A stretch of DNA of 64,000 bases from Streptohalobacillus salinus (lineage in GTDB: Bacteria; Bacillota; Bacilli; Bacillales; Amphibacillaceae): assembly GCF_003201605.1 (NCBI RefSeq), contig NZ_QJJR01000002.1, positions 217,804 through 281,803 of the forward strand, written 5' to 3'. The translations under genes were made by a program, and so were the position numbers. The notes beneath the pieces were generated by a model. The model saw only the letters and a program-made list of their open reading frames with translations, made no database searches and was not told the origin of the DNA. Within the stretch, counting starts at the first letter, position 1, and each line of letters begins with the position of its first letter. This document shows positions 38,362-46,915 of this stretch, piece by piece.

Positions 38362-40317
38362 TTACCGTGTTAAAACATCTTCAAACGAACGACCAACACT
38401 ATACATTAAAGGTTCATGGCGTTGTTTTAAAAAGACCATCACCATGTAGTCTGCTTCTTCTTCATAAGCTTCATATTGCCCGATATGTTCAAATATGGTC
38501 GTAACCTGCTCCGAATCATCTACTGTGATAATCTGCTCAGGTTCTGTTTTTTGTTGGTATTCATTGTAGTCATAATAATAAAGGTCCTCCAGTATTGGAA
38601 ATACTTCAACGCGTGCTAAATCATCAGGACCAATCATCGCTTCATCAAGTAACTCATGCGACTCTAAATACTCAATCAAATTGGCGTAATTAAAGCTCAG
38701 ATCGACGTACACATCTGATTCTCCAGGCATAATTATTTCTAAATAATTATGCGTATAGGTTTCATTCTCATACACTTGTAAACGATCTTCCCTTAACGCT
38801 TCAATAATTTTAACGATTTCATCGCGATTCGTAATCGCTAACTCTTTATAGCCATTGCCACCTGAAAAAATAATTTTCTGTGCTTTGCGCTCATTAATGT
38901 AATAAAGAGAGTCTGTATAGCGAATATATGTTGACGATTCTTTTATTGAAAGGTCTCTTAGCCAATTCATTTGTTCTTCTTGGACGTAATATTCACGCGT
39001 GATACGGTTCCCATTAGTTAATTCATATTGAATGCGTACTCGCTGATAAGCATTATTCATAAAATCATCACGACTTGCTTCATCGAGAAGTTGTTGATGA
39101 AGCTCACGAATCCGGTCAATATTCTCATCTTCGGTAAAACCTGATTTCACGCCGTAGTAATCTTGACGCGAATTAAACGTATAAATATCGTCAATGAAGT
39201 AAGCTTGTGTTATTTCATCTGTGTCTGGAATACGGTTAACGTAGCCTGTTACATCTAAGGATACTAGTACACCAAAGATCAACATGCCTGCAAAGAAATA
39301 CGTATATGGCTTAATCTTTGTAAATACGCGCCAACTTTTTTCTACAATCATTTGACTGATATAGTAACCGATGATTGAAAATATAAGATAGGTCACGATT
39401 ATCAATAACATGTTATGGCGGAAAACAAATGAGTAAAAACCACCGACTAACGTGAAGCAAAATGTAAAGCTATAAATAAAAATTGGTTTTAATAAGGTAA
39501 AACTAATCGCTTGTGTTGCCGCTTCAACCGGACGTCGTTTATATAAAAAGTAACTGATTGATAAAATGACGAACGTAACAAAGAAATATATCCATACCTT
39601 CGACCAACTTAGTGCTTGAGCGGTATACAACCGTTCCATGTCTGTAATCGGTGATAAATGATGAATATATTGTTCTAACCAATAGTTAGAAGATAAACCG
39701 ATCAAAGCAAAGTTTAGGTTATAAAAAAGTAAAAACACAAAACCAGCTGGTAAGAATAATAAAATCATCGTGAAGATTAGCTGTATGAGCGTGACACCTG
39801 TTAAAATTCCAATCAATATACTCACAGCATAAACAAGTAAGGCAATTGATAATGAATGAAACACCCACTGACTGACTTCAGGTAATGTATAGATCAATGG
39901 TGCTCCATCAACCGAATAGTAAATGAACATTAGAATCAGTCCATTAATTAATATTGGAAGAATAAGGGCGATGAAACCAAAGCTTATTTGATTCAGATAA
40001 ATCATTTTTCGGGTCATCGGGAGACCGTGAATAAAATCACTGGCATCTTGCTTATGTAAAAAGCGTAACAATACCATCCCCGTTAACGTAGGCACACCCA
40101 GTAATAAAATGACTTGAATAAAACCACCATAATAAAATAAAGTGTCAAAAGATGTCTGATACATACTAACTGATTCTTTCATTCTATTTATTTCAGAAAA
40201 AATGCTCATAATAAGTAACAAGAGTAGGGCAATCGTATAGCCAACACTTAACCATCCTGCTTGCCTAAAGTTTTGTTTGAATAATTCTTTCTTACTCCAA
40301 GATGTGTTCCATCGCAT
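38362..40317 (-). CDS. ABC-2-type permease with large C-terminal soluble domain (YtrC/D-like)
   Basis: 651 residues. The N-terminal half has about ten membrane helices (starting at 20-40, then 65-85, 105-135, 155-200 and so on, ending near 345-360). The C-terminal half (about 365-651) is soluble, rich in Tyr/Asp/Glu, with a DUF6449-like appearance. It is the permease partner of the ATPase encoded just upstream, whose gene it overlaps by 26 bases. The start is the ATG at 40315-40317 behind ATGGAGGGA. Such GntR-linked ABC systems respond to cell-envelope antibiotics or acetoin in relatives; no substrate can be read here. The family call is fair to good. Confidence 0.75.
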   Translation of the reverse strand: MRWNTSWSKKELFKQNFRQAGWLSVGYTIALLLLLIMSIFSEINRMKESVSMYQTSFDTLFYYGGFIQVILLLGVPTLTGMVLLRFLHKQDASDFIHGLPMTRKMIYLNQISFGFIALILPILINGLILMFIYYSVDGAPLIYTLPEVSQWVFHSLSIALLVYAVSILIGILTGVTLIQLIFTMILLFLPAGFVFLLFYNLNFALIGLSSNYWLEQYIHHLSPITDMERLYTAQALSWSKVWIYFFVTFVILSISYFLYKRRPVEAATQAISFTLLKPIFIYSFTFCFTLVGGFYSFVFRHNMLLIIVTYLIFSIIGYYISQMIVEKSWRVFTKIKPYTYFFAGMLIFGVLVSLDVTGYVNRIPDTDEITQAYFIDDIYTFNSRQDYYGVKSGFTEDENIDRIRELHQQLLDEASRDDFMNNAYQRVRIQYELTNGNRITREYYVQEEQMNWLRDLSIKESSTYIRYTDSLYYINERKAQKIIFSGGNGYKELAITNRDEIVKIIEALREDRLQVYENETYTHNYLEIIMPGESDVYVDLSFNYANLIEYLESHELLDEAMIGPDDLARVEVFPILEDLYYYDYNEYQQKTEPEQIITVDDSEQVTTIFEHIGQYEAYEEEADYMVMVFLKQRHEPLMYSVGRSFEDVLTR

Positions 40318-41188
40318 AACCGATTCCCTCCATTTCATAAATAAAGATTTCTTCTAACGTTAAGGGTAATACATCTGACAATAAAGGATTATTTGTCGCC
40401 AAATGCGATTCAATATCCATCAAGTTTCCCTTTACAATATACAAGTGTACAGATCCTCGTTTTTCTTTATGCAAAACAGTAAAATCAGAAAATAATTGTG
40501 GCTTTGTTTCTCTAAAAGCAACTTGGACTTTATGTACATCTGACTTCAAATCATCCAAATCACGTTGTGTAACAAATTCACCTTTATGCAGGATGCCAAC
40601 GGCATCACATAAATCTTCAACCTCACGTAAATTATGAGAAGAAATCATGACGGTCATTTCTCGTTCAGCAACGTCACTAACAATTAGATTTTTAATCTTT
40701 TTTCGAACAACCGCATCTAAACCGTCAAAGGGTTCATCAAGAATCAGTACATCTGGTTGTGCTGCAAGCGATAGCCACAGTGTTACTTGGCGCTGCATTC
40801 CTTTGGAAAATTGATGAACTTTCTTTTTCATATCTAAATTAAATACATCTTTTAATTCTAAAAAACGGCGCTCACTAAAGGTTGGATACTGCTCTTTATA
40901 AAAATCAGCCATCTGTTTGATTGTATAGTGTTGAAAGAAAAAAGATCTGTCAGGAATAAAAATCAACCGTTGTTTGCTTGATACTTGCTCAAACACTTCG
41001 CTTCCCGCTATCAACACATTACCTTTATCAGCTTTAATTATCCCTGCGATTATTTTCAATAACGTTGTTTTCCCAGCACCGTTAGAACCAAGTAAACCAT
41101 AAATTGAACCTTGGCGAACATTTAGCTTAACTTCGCTAAGAACGGATTCCTTCTCGAACGATTTGGATAGGGCTTCGATTTTAATCAT
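40292..41188 (-). CDS. ABC transporter ATP-binding protein (YtrB-like)
   Basis: A 298-residue ATPase: Walker A GSNGAGKTTLLK, Q-loop region around IPDRSFFFQHYT, signature FSKGMQRQ, Walker B DVLILDEPFDGLD and H-loop ISSHNLREVEDL. The C-terminal extension (about 215-298) is beta-rich and typical of YtrB/EcsA-like exporters. It overlaps the GntR gene by 8 bases and the permease gene by 26, so the three are tightly coupled. Confident of function as the motor of an ABC-2 transporter; substrate unknown. Confidence 0.95.
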   Translation of the reverse strand: MIKIEALSKSFEKESVLSEVKLNVRQGSIYGLLGSNGAGKTTLLKIIAGIIKADKGNVLIAGSEVFEQVSSKQRLIFIPDRSFFFQHYTIKQMADFYKEQYPTFSERRFLELKDVFNLDMKKKVHQFSKGMQRQVTLWLSLAAQPDVLILDEPFDGLDAVVRKKIKNLIVSDVAEREMTVMISSHNLREVEDLCDAVGILHKGEFVTQRDLDDLKSDVHKVQVAFRETKPQLFSDFTVLHKEKRGSVHLYIVKGNLMDIESHLATNNPLLSDVLPLTLEEIFIYEMEGIGYAMEHILE

Positions 41189-41570
41189 TTGGATTCTCTC
41201 CTTTTACCTCTTCTACGGCGTGTGAAATCAAGTCGGTTAATGCTTCTTCATCTATACCTAAAAATAATGCTTCTTTGATATCTTTAAGGATTGTTTGCTT
41301 TAACGTGTTAATTTTCTTTTCGTTCTCATCTTTTTCAACGGGCATAACAAAACTGCCCTTTCCTTTAACAGAATAGATATAGCCTTGTATTTCAAGTTCG
41401 CGATACGCTTTTTGGATTGTGTTTGGATTAATTGTCATTTCTTGAGCCAGACTTCTTACAGATGGCAATTGCTCATCAGGAATCATCACTTGATTAATAA
41501 TAAGTGATTTAAATTTCTCAACCAGTTGTTGATAAATTGGGTCTCGACTCCGCATATCTAATTCAAACAT
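41181..41570 (-). CDS. GntR-family transcriptional regulator, YtrA subfamily
   Basis: 129 residues: an N-terminal winged helix (DPIYQQLVEKFKSLIINQ, PDEQLPSVRSLAQEMTINPN, TIQKAYRELEIQGYIYS, KGKGSFV) and a short C-terminal helical dimerisation region of the YtrA type, too short to be a ligand-binding domain. The ATG at 41568-41570 follows GAGGTGATG. It is the first gene of the operon, and a perfect inverted repeat (41605-41639) lies between its promoter and start, so autorepression is likely. YtrA-type repressors usually control a downstream ABC transporter, as here. Very confident of the family. Confidence 0.96.
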   Translation of the reverse strand: MFELDMRSRDPIYQQLVEKFKSLIINQVMIPDEQLPSVRSLAQEMTINPNTIQKAYRELEIQGYIYSVKGKGSFVMPVEKDENEKKINTLKQTILKDIKEALFLGIDEEALTDLISHAVEEVKGENPND

Positions 41571-41604
41571 TAACATCACCTCGATTTCATTTCTGTATGG
41601 TGTG

Positions 41605-41639
41605 TATTAACTGTATTATTTACCGTAATACAGTTAATA
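41605..41639. promoter_or_regulatory. Perfect 14-bp inverted repeat, probable GntR operator
   Basis: TATTAACTGTATTA (41605-41618), 7-base spacer TTTACCG, TAATACAGTTAATA (41626-41639). It abuts the -10 hexamer and should cover the transcription start. It lies 35 bases upstream of the gntR start codon. Confidence 0.75.
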
Positions 41640-41667
41640 GTATATGTCGAAGTTTTTCATATGTAAA
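41639..41667 (-). promoter_or_regulatory. Promoter of the GntR/ABC/ECF operon
   Basis: On the minus strand TTTACA (41662-41667), 17-base spacer, TATACT (41639-41644). Both hexamers match consensus at 5 of 6 bases. The inverted repeat begins directly after the -10. Confidence 0.75.
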
Positions 41668-41790
41668 GTCTTTTTTGAAAAACAACTCTTTTATTTTTTG
41701 GGGACAACAACGTATAACTGTTCCTGCATAATGAAGTGCATTGCTTTTCTTAATTATTGGTGCAGCACATACTAGCAATCAATTGCATAT

Positions 41791-41824
41791 AAAAAAGCAA
41801 GTGACACCAGTTGGTATCACTTGC
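41791..41824 (-). terminator. Terminator after the esterase gene
   Basis: GCAAGTGA and TCACTTGC (41797-41824), extended by ACC/GGT, with TTTTTT next on the minus strand. Confidence 0.85.
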
Positions 41825-41856
41825 CTTTTCACAGATCACTTAAGGTTGCTTGTATG

Positions 41857-42468
41857 CTATTTCTTTCGAATCATTGATTCATACCACTGCTTACTTTTAG
41901 CGATTTCATCATGAGTTAATTGATGGCTCCCTGCAGTAATAAGCGCCTCCACTTCGATTCCTTGTGACTGAAACCTTTCAATTAATTCGTTTGTTTCAGC
42001 TACATCAACAAGCGGATCTTTTTCACCCGCGCCAATAAAGACATGCATGCCTGTTTGATCAGGGTAAGTTATATCACGAATCGGTACCATAGGATGATAA
42101 AGAATTGCTGCTCGAACGCTATGTTTGAAATGCATTAATAAACTACCTGCGATATTAGCACCATTCGAATAACCTAATGCAATTACCTCGTCACGCTTAA
42201 ATCCATACTGTGTACTTGCTTCATCCAAAAATTCATGCAAGTGCGTTGTTTGCTTGATAAGATCTTCTTCATCAAAAACACCTTCTTCAAGGCGTTTAAA
42301 AAATCGTGCCATACCATTTTCTGTCACATTGCCTCTGACTGTTAATATGCTTGCATCAGGATCAATCATCTCTGCAACAGGAATTAGATCATTTTCACTA
42401 CCGCCTGTCCCGTGCAGCAGTAAAAACACGGGATGGTCTGTTTCTTTTTCAATATACCTGTGTTGCAT
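41857..42468 (-). CDS. Alpha/beta-hydrolase, phospholipase/carboxylesterase family (MhqD-like)
   Basis: 203 residues of alpha/beta-hydrolase fold: oxyanion motif LLLHGTGGSENDLIP, nucleophile elbow ALGYSNGANIA (Ser), an Asp in GAGEKDPLVD and the final His in AGSHQLTHDEI. It resembles B. subtilis MhqD/YodD, which is linked to quinone and phenol stress. Here there is no quinone-resistance neighbour to support that role. It is cytoplasmic. The start is the ATG at 42466-42468, behind AGTAGGTG; a GTG nine bases upstream is the alternative. Single gene. Confident of the fold, substrate unknown. Confidence 0.9.
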   Translation of the reverse strand: MQHRYIEKETDHPVFLLLHGTGGSENDLIPVAEMIDPDASILTVRGNVTENGMARFFKRLEEGVFDEEDLIKQTTHLHEFLDEASTQYGFKRDEVIALGYSNGANIAGSLLMHFKHSVRAAILYHPMVPIRDITYPDQTGMHVFIGAGEKDPLVDVAETNELIERFQSQGIEVEALITAGSHQLTHDEIAKSKQWYESMIRKK

Positions 42469-42532
42469 AGCTAACACCTACTTTCATTTACTTTGAATTC
42501 AAGATAAATATAACAGAATGATGCAGTTACGG

Positions 42533-43807
42533 TCAATGATTCCGCTTATAAGACTCGATTAATGCATCAATTGTGGCAACATCTTCTTTTGAGTAACGCG
42601 CTCGTTCATACATTTCAATAAACTGCGTTCGCCAATTATCAATTGTTATTATTTCTGGATTTAATCGGTTGATAAAATCACGTGCTGTCTCACCTTTACA
42701 AAACGGATCGTTTACCTTCTCCTGATGAATAATGAAAGCCTGAAAGAGATAACGTACTTTCATCCGATTATCAAGTGTCTGCCACTTAACTTTCCGCCTA
42801 AAGGTTTGATTAACACGGTGTTTGAACGGTTGAAAAGGATTCTTAAAGGTGAATACAGATGCTTTTTCATCAATATAAGCTGTTTCGCTAATATCTTGTT
42901 GTCTCTTTCGATGAAAGAATAGGACAGCTAGCATACGTTTAAGAAAACGCTGAATCAGGGGTCCTACTTTCGGAATTTGTCTGATTAGTAAGTATAAGAA
43001 AAACATCATGGCGATAAACAGGGCACCATAAGCAACGATCGCCAGCATTTGCTCGAATAGTTCAATTAAAGGATGAGGCTCGGCCACTTCCACCTCGGGC
43101 ATCGGTGGTTGATACGTTTGGTCCTCTTGCATTGATTCTTCTGGTATATCTGATTCTTGATTTAATAACCCAAAAAGAAATCGGAGCGCGTGAATAAGAC
43201 CTGCAGCAATAAAATTAAAGCGTGTCATGATAATGATCATAACCAGTAAAATGACTAAGTACCACTGATTTTGGCGTTTAATATGGCGCGGTAAGCTACC
43301 GCCAGCTTCATCCTTCGATGAAGCTGCCCGTAAATGACTCTTGTTTGTAATAAAGAGTAGAGCAATCATTAAAATGATGGCTCCTAACGTTAGAAAAGAA
43401 ATATACGGCGTGTCTTGAAAAAGAAAATAGCTAATAAAATAACTTGGGACCGCAATAATCCACATCATTGCGTCTGAAAAAACAGTTTCAAGCTCGACCC
43501 GACTATAGTAAAAGCCACGAATGCTCATGACGAAAATCACCACACCAAACAAGACAGCTTGCCAAGTCGAAGGAAGCTCAATCAACGTCGTACTGAGATA
43601 TGCAATTGAAGCTCCGATTGGGAGTCGCGTCCAGTACCCGGTGAATAGATGGCCTAAAGCGGCTGTACTCATATAAATGATAAACAAACCGAGCATTTCA
43701 ACACTTGTCACTGCTTGGTCAAAGAACAGATGGTTAAACCATAGAAATAGTGGCGCAATTGTCAAGACTTCGAGGCCACTATAAAACATGGACTGTATGA
43801 TCTTCAT
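42533..43807 (-). CDS. TgpA/YebA-like membrane protein without the transglutaminase core
   Basis: 424 residues. Six or seven membrane helices lie in 1-155, another near 180-205, then a short Glu/Pro-rich loop (about 215-250) and one more helix at about 255-282. A basic cytoplasmic C-terminal domain (about 290-424) of DUF4129 type follows, with KVRYLFQAFIIHQEKV and EMYERARYSKEDVATIDAL. The position after MoxR and DUF58 genes is that of B. subtilis yebA, whose product has a large extracellular transglutaminase domain exactly where this protein has only the loop. No Cys-His-Asp triad can be found. It overlaps the DUF58 gene by one base. Architecture clear, function unknown. Confidence 0.75.
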   Translation of the reverse strand: MKIIQSMFYSGLEVLTIAPLFLWFNHLFFDQAVTSVEMLGLFIIYMSTAALGHLFTGYWTRLPIGASIAYLSTTLIELPSTWQAVLFGVVIFVMSIRGFYYSRVELETVFSDAMMWIIAVPSYFISYFLFQDTPYISFLTLGAIILMIALLFITNKSHLRAASSKDEAGGSLPRHIKRQNQWYLVILLVMIIIMTRFNFIAAGLIHALRFLFGLLNQESDIPEESMQEDQTYQPPMPEVEVAEPHPLIELFEQMLAIVAYGALFIAMMFFLYLLIRQIPKVGPLIQRFLKRMLAVLFFHRKRQQDISETAYIDEKASVFTFKNPFQPFKHRVNQTFRRKVKWQTLDNRMKVRYLFQAFIIHQEKVNDPFCKGETARDFINRLNPEIITIDNWRTQFIEMYERARYSKEDVATIDALIESYKRNH

Positions 43808-44898
43808 CAGCTTCCCTCCTTTGCATGATTAATCCGAAGTAGCGTTACTGTGTGCCCTTGTTGTTCTAGACGCCGGATTTTTTCATTGATGGTAATGGAC
43901 TGAAGTGGTGAGAAAATAACAATATCCATCCGTTCTTGTTTCGATGCTAACAATTGATCTAATAAATAATGAAAGTTATGACTTCGCTCAGGAATTAACT
44001 GACTTAAGGTCTCCAAGCTTTGTTTAAAGTGCTTTGTGCCTGAACCTTTTTCCTTAAATATTAATGGACGATTTTGTTTGATTCGATCACTATTTAGTAC
44101 AATGTTTGTCCCAAACCGATAAGGTGCCCCTTGTTGGTTCAAATGATACATGACACTTGCTACTTGAGTAATACTTGACTCAAAAATTGCGTCATTTTCA
44201 ATCGGTAACCAAATATCTTCTGTTTGATCACCATTCAACAATAAAACGAGGTCTTGATCACGTGTATGATCATGCTGATGAACATGCATGGTATCAGTCT
44301 GCGCCGTCTTTTTCCAGTTTATCTTTGCTGCAGAGTCACTTGGCGCTAACTCTCGTGTACCTATCTTCAAGAAAGGATCTTCGATGATCCAACGTTTTAC
44401 CGACTGTTCACCTAAAAAATATTGCACATCGAGCGGCAATTGATTCTTTTTTAATAACTGTGGATAGACGATTAATTTTGCATCCGTTTCAATTGATCGA
44501 TATTGTTCGCTAAATCCAAACATGTCACCTAGCGTAATCGCCACAGACTGAAGATGATAAACACCCCGTTTTTTTGCAATCATTTGATGCCGTCGTTTAA
44601 TTCGTTGATAAGGAATTAGACTAAAGAGCGTTTGATGAAACTGATCGTCTTCCGGGACTTCGGATTGGTCTATTCTTAATAAATGTCGACTAAGTTTGGT
44701 CTCAACCCGGACCCAAGGAATCGGTAACCATTGATCGTTAACGAACTCATCAATTAATTCTACTTCTTGGTTGACATACACATGGCTTCGATTAAAGTCG
44801 CGGCGATAACTCAATCTTTTTAACGCATATGTATTGTAGATATAGCTTTGTAAATAGATGACTCCAATGGTAAAAACAATAAACCAAGCAATACTCAT
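43807..44898 (-). CDS. DUF58-domain protein
   Basis: 363 residues with an N-terminal membrane helix (about 3-20) and the DUF58 core: RVETKLSRHL, RGVYHLQSVAITLGDMFGFS, VYPQLL, GTRELAPSDSAAKINWKKTA (the most conserved part), and VLLLNGDQ within a von Willebrand A-like fold. Partners of MoxR ATPases in this family are thought to act in assembling or folding protein complexes, often at the membrane. The start overlaps the MoxR gene by 4 bases (ATGA). It corresponds to B. subtilis YeaD. Confident of the family; no defined biochemical function. Confidence 0.93.
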   Translation of the reverse strand: MSIAWFIVFTIGVIYLQSYIYNTYALKRLSYRRDFNRSHVYVNQEVELIDEFVNDQWLPIPWVRVETKLSRHLLRIDQSEVPEDDQFHQTLFSLIPYQRIKRRHQMIAKKRGVYHLQSVAITLGDMFGFSEQYRSIETDAKLIVYPQLLKKNQLPLDVQYFLGEQSVKRWIIEDPFLKIGTRELAPSDSAAKINWKKTAQTDTMHVHQHDHTRDQDLVLLLNGDQTEDIWLPIENDAIFESSITQVASVMYHLNQQGAPYRFGTNIVLNSDRIKQNRPLIFKEKGSGTKHFKQSLETLSQLIPERSHNFHYLLDQLLASKQERMDIVIFSPLQSITINEKIRRLEQQGHTVTLLRINHAKEGS

Positions 44899-45854
44899 GC
44901 CAAGTCCGATCCTTTGGTTTCCGTTGGCACCTCAACCCGATTAACTAAGGCTTGAAGCAGGGATTCAATGTCCGTTTGCTCTAGCATCGGTCCATAGGCT
45001 AGGCGATGATTAACAACAGGTTCAAACATTGCTTTAACGTCATCAGGTGTTACAAAGGAGCGTCCCTGAATAACTGCTCGAGCCTGTGATGCGCGAAGTA
45101 ATGCTTGACTACCACGAGGGGATAACCCCATATCAATTGCTTCATCTATTCGCGTCTCTTCAGCAAGGTCAATAATATAATCAAAGATACTTTCATCGAC
45201 GTGAACAGATGTGAAGCTCGCTTGGGCCTCAACTAAGGCACTTTGCGTAGTGACTGCTTGTAATTGATCAAGTGGGTTGGACTGTTGGAAACGTTTTAGA
45301 ATCGCTTTACCTTCTTTTTTTGTAGGATAACCCATCTGTATTTTAATGAAGAATCGGTCCATTTGGGCCTCTGGTAATGGAAAGGTTCCTTGATTCTCAA
45401 TCGGATTTTGTGTTGCGATGACTAAGAATGGGGCGGCAAGTACATAGGTGTTATTATCAATCGTCACTTGTTTTTCTTCCATGGCCTCAAGTAAGCTAGA
45501 CTGAGTACGAGGTGTTGCTCGATTAATTTCATCTGCTAATAAGATATTCGTGAAGATTGGACCTTGTTGAAATTCAAACCGACCTTCATGTTGTCGATAA
45601 ATTGTTAAACCAATCACATCGCTCGGTAATAGATCTGGTGTGAACTGTACGCGGTTAAATGAACAGTCAATACTTTTAGCTAACACTTTAGCTAACATGG
45701 TCTTGCCGGTTCCTGGGACGTCTTCTAATAACACGTGCCGATCAGCCAACATACTAATTAATAACTGTTCAATGGTGTCGTCCTTCCCAATAATCACCTG
45801 TTGAATGTTTTGTTTGATTTTATCAAATAGTGGTTTAATTTCCGTTAACTCCAT
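44895..45854 (-). CDS. MoxR-family AAA+ ATPase
   Basis: 319 residues with Walker A VPGTGKTMLAK, Walker B NILLADEINRATPRTQ, sensor 1 VIATQNPIENQGTFPLPEAQ, arginine finger region MDRFFIKI and a C-terminal lid with GLSPRGSQALLRASQARA. MoxR proteins act as chaperone-like ATPases with DUF58/VWA partners. The start is the ATG at 45852-45854 behind AAGGAG; the upstream in-frame GTG overlaps that site. It is the first gene of a three-gene operon with tight overlaps (yeaC-yeaD-yebA order). Confident. Confidence 0.96.
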   Translation of the reverse strand: MELTEIKPLFDKIKQNIQQVIIGKDDTIEQLLISMLADRHVLLEDVPGTGKTMLAKVLAKSIDCSFNRVQFTPDLLPSDVIGLTIYRQHEGRFEFQQGPIFTNILLADEINRATPRTQSSLLEAMEEKQVTIDNNTYVLAAPFLVIATQNPIENQGTFPLPEAQMDRFFIKIQMGYPTKKEGKAILKRFQQSNPLDQLQAVTTQSALVEAQASFTSVHVDESIFDYIIDLAEETRIDEAIDMGLSPRGSQALLRASQARAVIQGRSFVTPDDVKAMFEPVVNHRLAYGPMLEQTDIESLLQALVNRVEVPTETKGSDLA

Positions 45855-45898
45855 CTTTATCACTCCTTCTCAAATTGTTAGCGATTACATCCTGAAAC

Positions 45899-45936
45899 AA
45901 TAAATAATGGTGAGAAGACACTCACCATTATTTATT
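45899..45936 (-). terminator. Perfect 16-bp inverted repeat between the small membrane gene and moxR
   Basis: AATAAATAATGGTGAG and CTCACCATTATTTATT flank AAGACA. On the minus strand the 3' arm and tail are T-rich (TTATTTATTGTTT), compatible with a terminator for the gene at 45979. A protein operator for moxR is also possible. Confidence 0.55.
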
Positions 45937-45978
45937 ATTCTCTGCTATTCTAAAGTCTCTATAAAGGGTCCATCTTAA

Positions 45979-46188
45979 CTAAAATACAACAATTGCCCAA
46001 ATGATAAGAACAACAAAGGTTAGTACACCAATTAAGATTTGTTTCGTCCGCGCTGACAAAGGGTTCGGGATTAAAAACAATAGTAATGTTAATGAGAGAA
46101 TAGTAATTACAATGACTGCCGTTAAGTATATAAATGTTCCCAATAAATTATCAAATGGCGCTTCGATTGCTGCTTCGATTATTTCCAT
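45979..46188 (-). CDS. Small membrane protein of 69 residues, unknown
   Basis: Begins at ATG 46188 (or 46191), behind GAGGTGG. It has two hydrophobic segments: LGTFIYLTAVIVITILSLTL (about 16-38) and ILIGVLTFVVLIIWAIVVF at the C-terminus. They are joined by a short IPNPLSARTKQ loop. No motif is known to me. A longer frame reaching 46263 is disfavoured by the ribosome site. It lies between the MoxR operon and the DUF5392-like gene, with hairpins on both sides, so it is probably transcribed alone. Confidence 0.7.
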   Translation of the reverse strand: MEIIEAAIEAPFDNLLGTFIYLTAVIVITILSLTLLLFLIPNPLSARTKQILIGVLTFVVLIIWAIVVF

Positions 46189-46287
46189 CATTCCACCTCG
46201 TGATTTCATTATATTCTTTACTAGTTTAAAGGATTTTAACGTTGAATACAATACTATTTCCAATCTTAACCTTTAATTTTACACAGT

Positions 46288-46314
46288 AAAAAAGACAGAC
46301 CCTCGTCTGCCTTT
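46288..46314 (-). terminator. Terminator after the DUF5392-like gene
   Basis: CAGAC/GTCTG core extended by AAAG/CTTT, 4-base loop, TTTTTTA next on the minus strand. Confidence 0.8.
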
Positions 46315-46325
46315 CGCTTTAGATA

Positions 46326-46772
46326 TTATCCGAAAAATTGTGTTTGTTTACGCCGGTTTTCTTCAGTCAAAAAATTAAAGAATAAAGGCAAATCCATTTT
46401 AAGCGGTTTAGCTAATCGCTCCACATATTTTTTCTTCACGTGCTCTTCAACAATTTGGCTACGTTTAACGCGTTCGATCATATAATTCTTACCAATTAAA
46501 TGCATTTGTTTACGTAAAAAGCGCGATTCACGAAACAAGGCAAGTCCAATCGCTGCAATAAGGGCATAAATAATTGGTAATATATACGTTTCAAACATCG
46601 CACTCGGATTTATAAACGGCATGATCATATTTAGCGCCCCAACAATTAGCATCGGCAAGCCAATCATATAATAAAGCGAGATCTTTTTCATCAGTGGACG
46701 GATTTTTTCCAGAATCTTATCCATTTCTTGTTGAATGAATGGAGGGAACTGGTTTGTTTGTGATAGATTCAT
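46326..46772 (-). CDS. DUF5392-like (YwnF-type) membrane protein
   Basis: 148 residues. The N-terminal part is a helical cytoplasmic segment (PPFIQQEMDKILEKIRPLMK), followed by two membrane helices (about 32-52 and 62-80). A basic helical C-terminal part then contains MHLIGKNYMIERVKRSQI. This resembles B. subtilis YwnF (DUF5392) as I recall, a family without known function. AGGAGG precedes the ATG, and there is a near-consensus promoter (46804-46832), so it is a single-gene unit. The family call is moderate. Confidence 0.65.
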   Translation of the reverse strand: MNLSQTNQFPPFIQQEMDKILEKIRPLMKKISLYYMIGLPMLIVGALNMIMPFINPSAMFETYILPIIYALIAAIGLALFRESRFLRKQMHLIGKNYMIERVKRSQIVEEHVKKKYVERLAKPLKMDLPLFFNFLTEENRRKQTQFFG

Positions 46773-46803
46773 TAGATAATCCTCCTTTTCTTAACTTATC
46801 TTA

Positions 46804-46832
46804 ATTATAGCTGTTGTCTGAAACAGGGTCAA
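46804..46832 (-). promoter_or_regulatory. Promoter of the DUF5392-like gene
   Basis: On the minus strand TTGACC (46827-46832), 17-base spacer, TATAAT (46804-46809): 11 of 12 consensus bases. Confidence 0.85.
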
Positions 46833-46873
46833 TACATACACCATTGCAAGCGTATATACTTGTAGGTATGCAT

Positions 46874-46904
46874 AAAAAAGCAAGGGGGGTTCACCCCCCC
46901 TTGC
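46874..46904 (-). terminator. Terminator of the amino-acid ABC operon
   Basis: GCAAGGGGGG and CCCCCCTTGC around TTCAC (46880-46904), followed on the minus strand by a TTTTTT tract. Confidence 0.9.
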
Positions 46905-46915
46905 CTATGTGTTGA

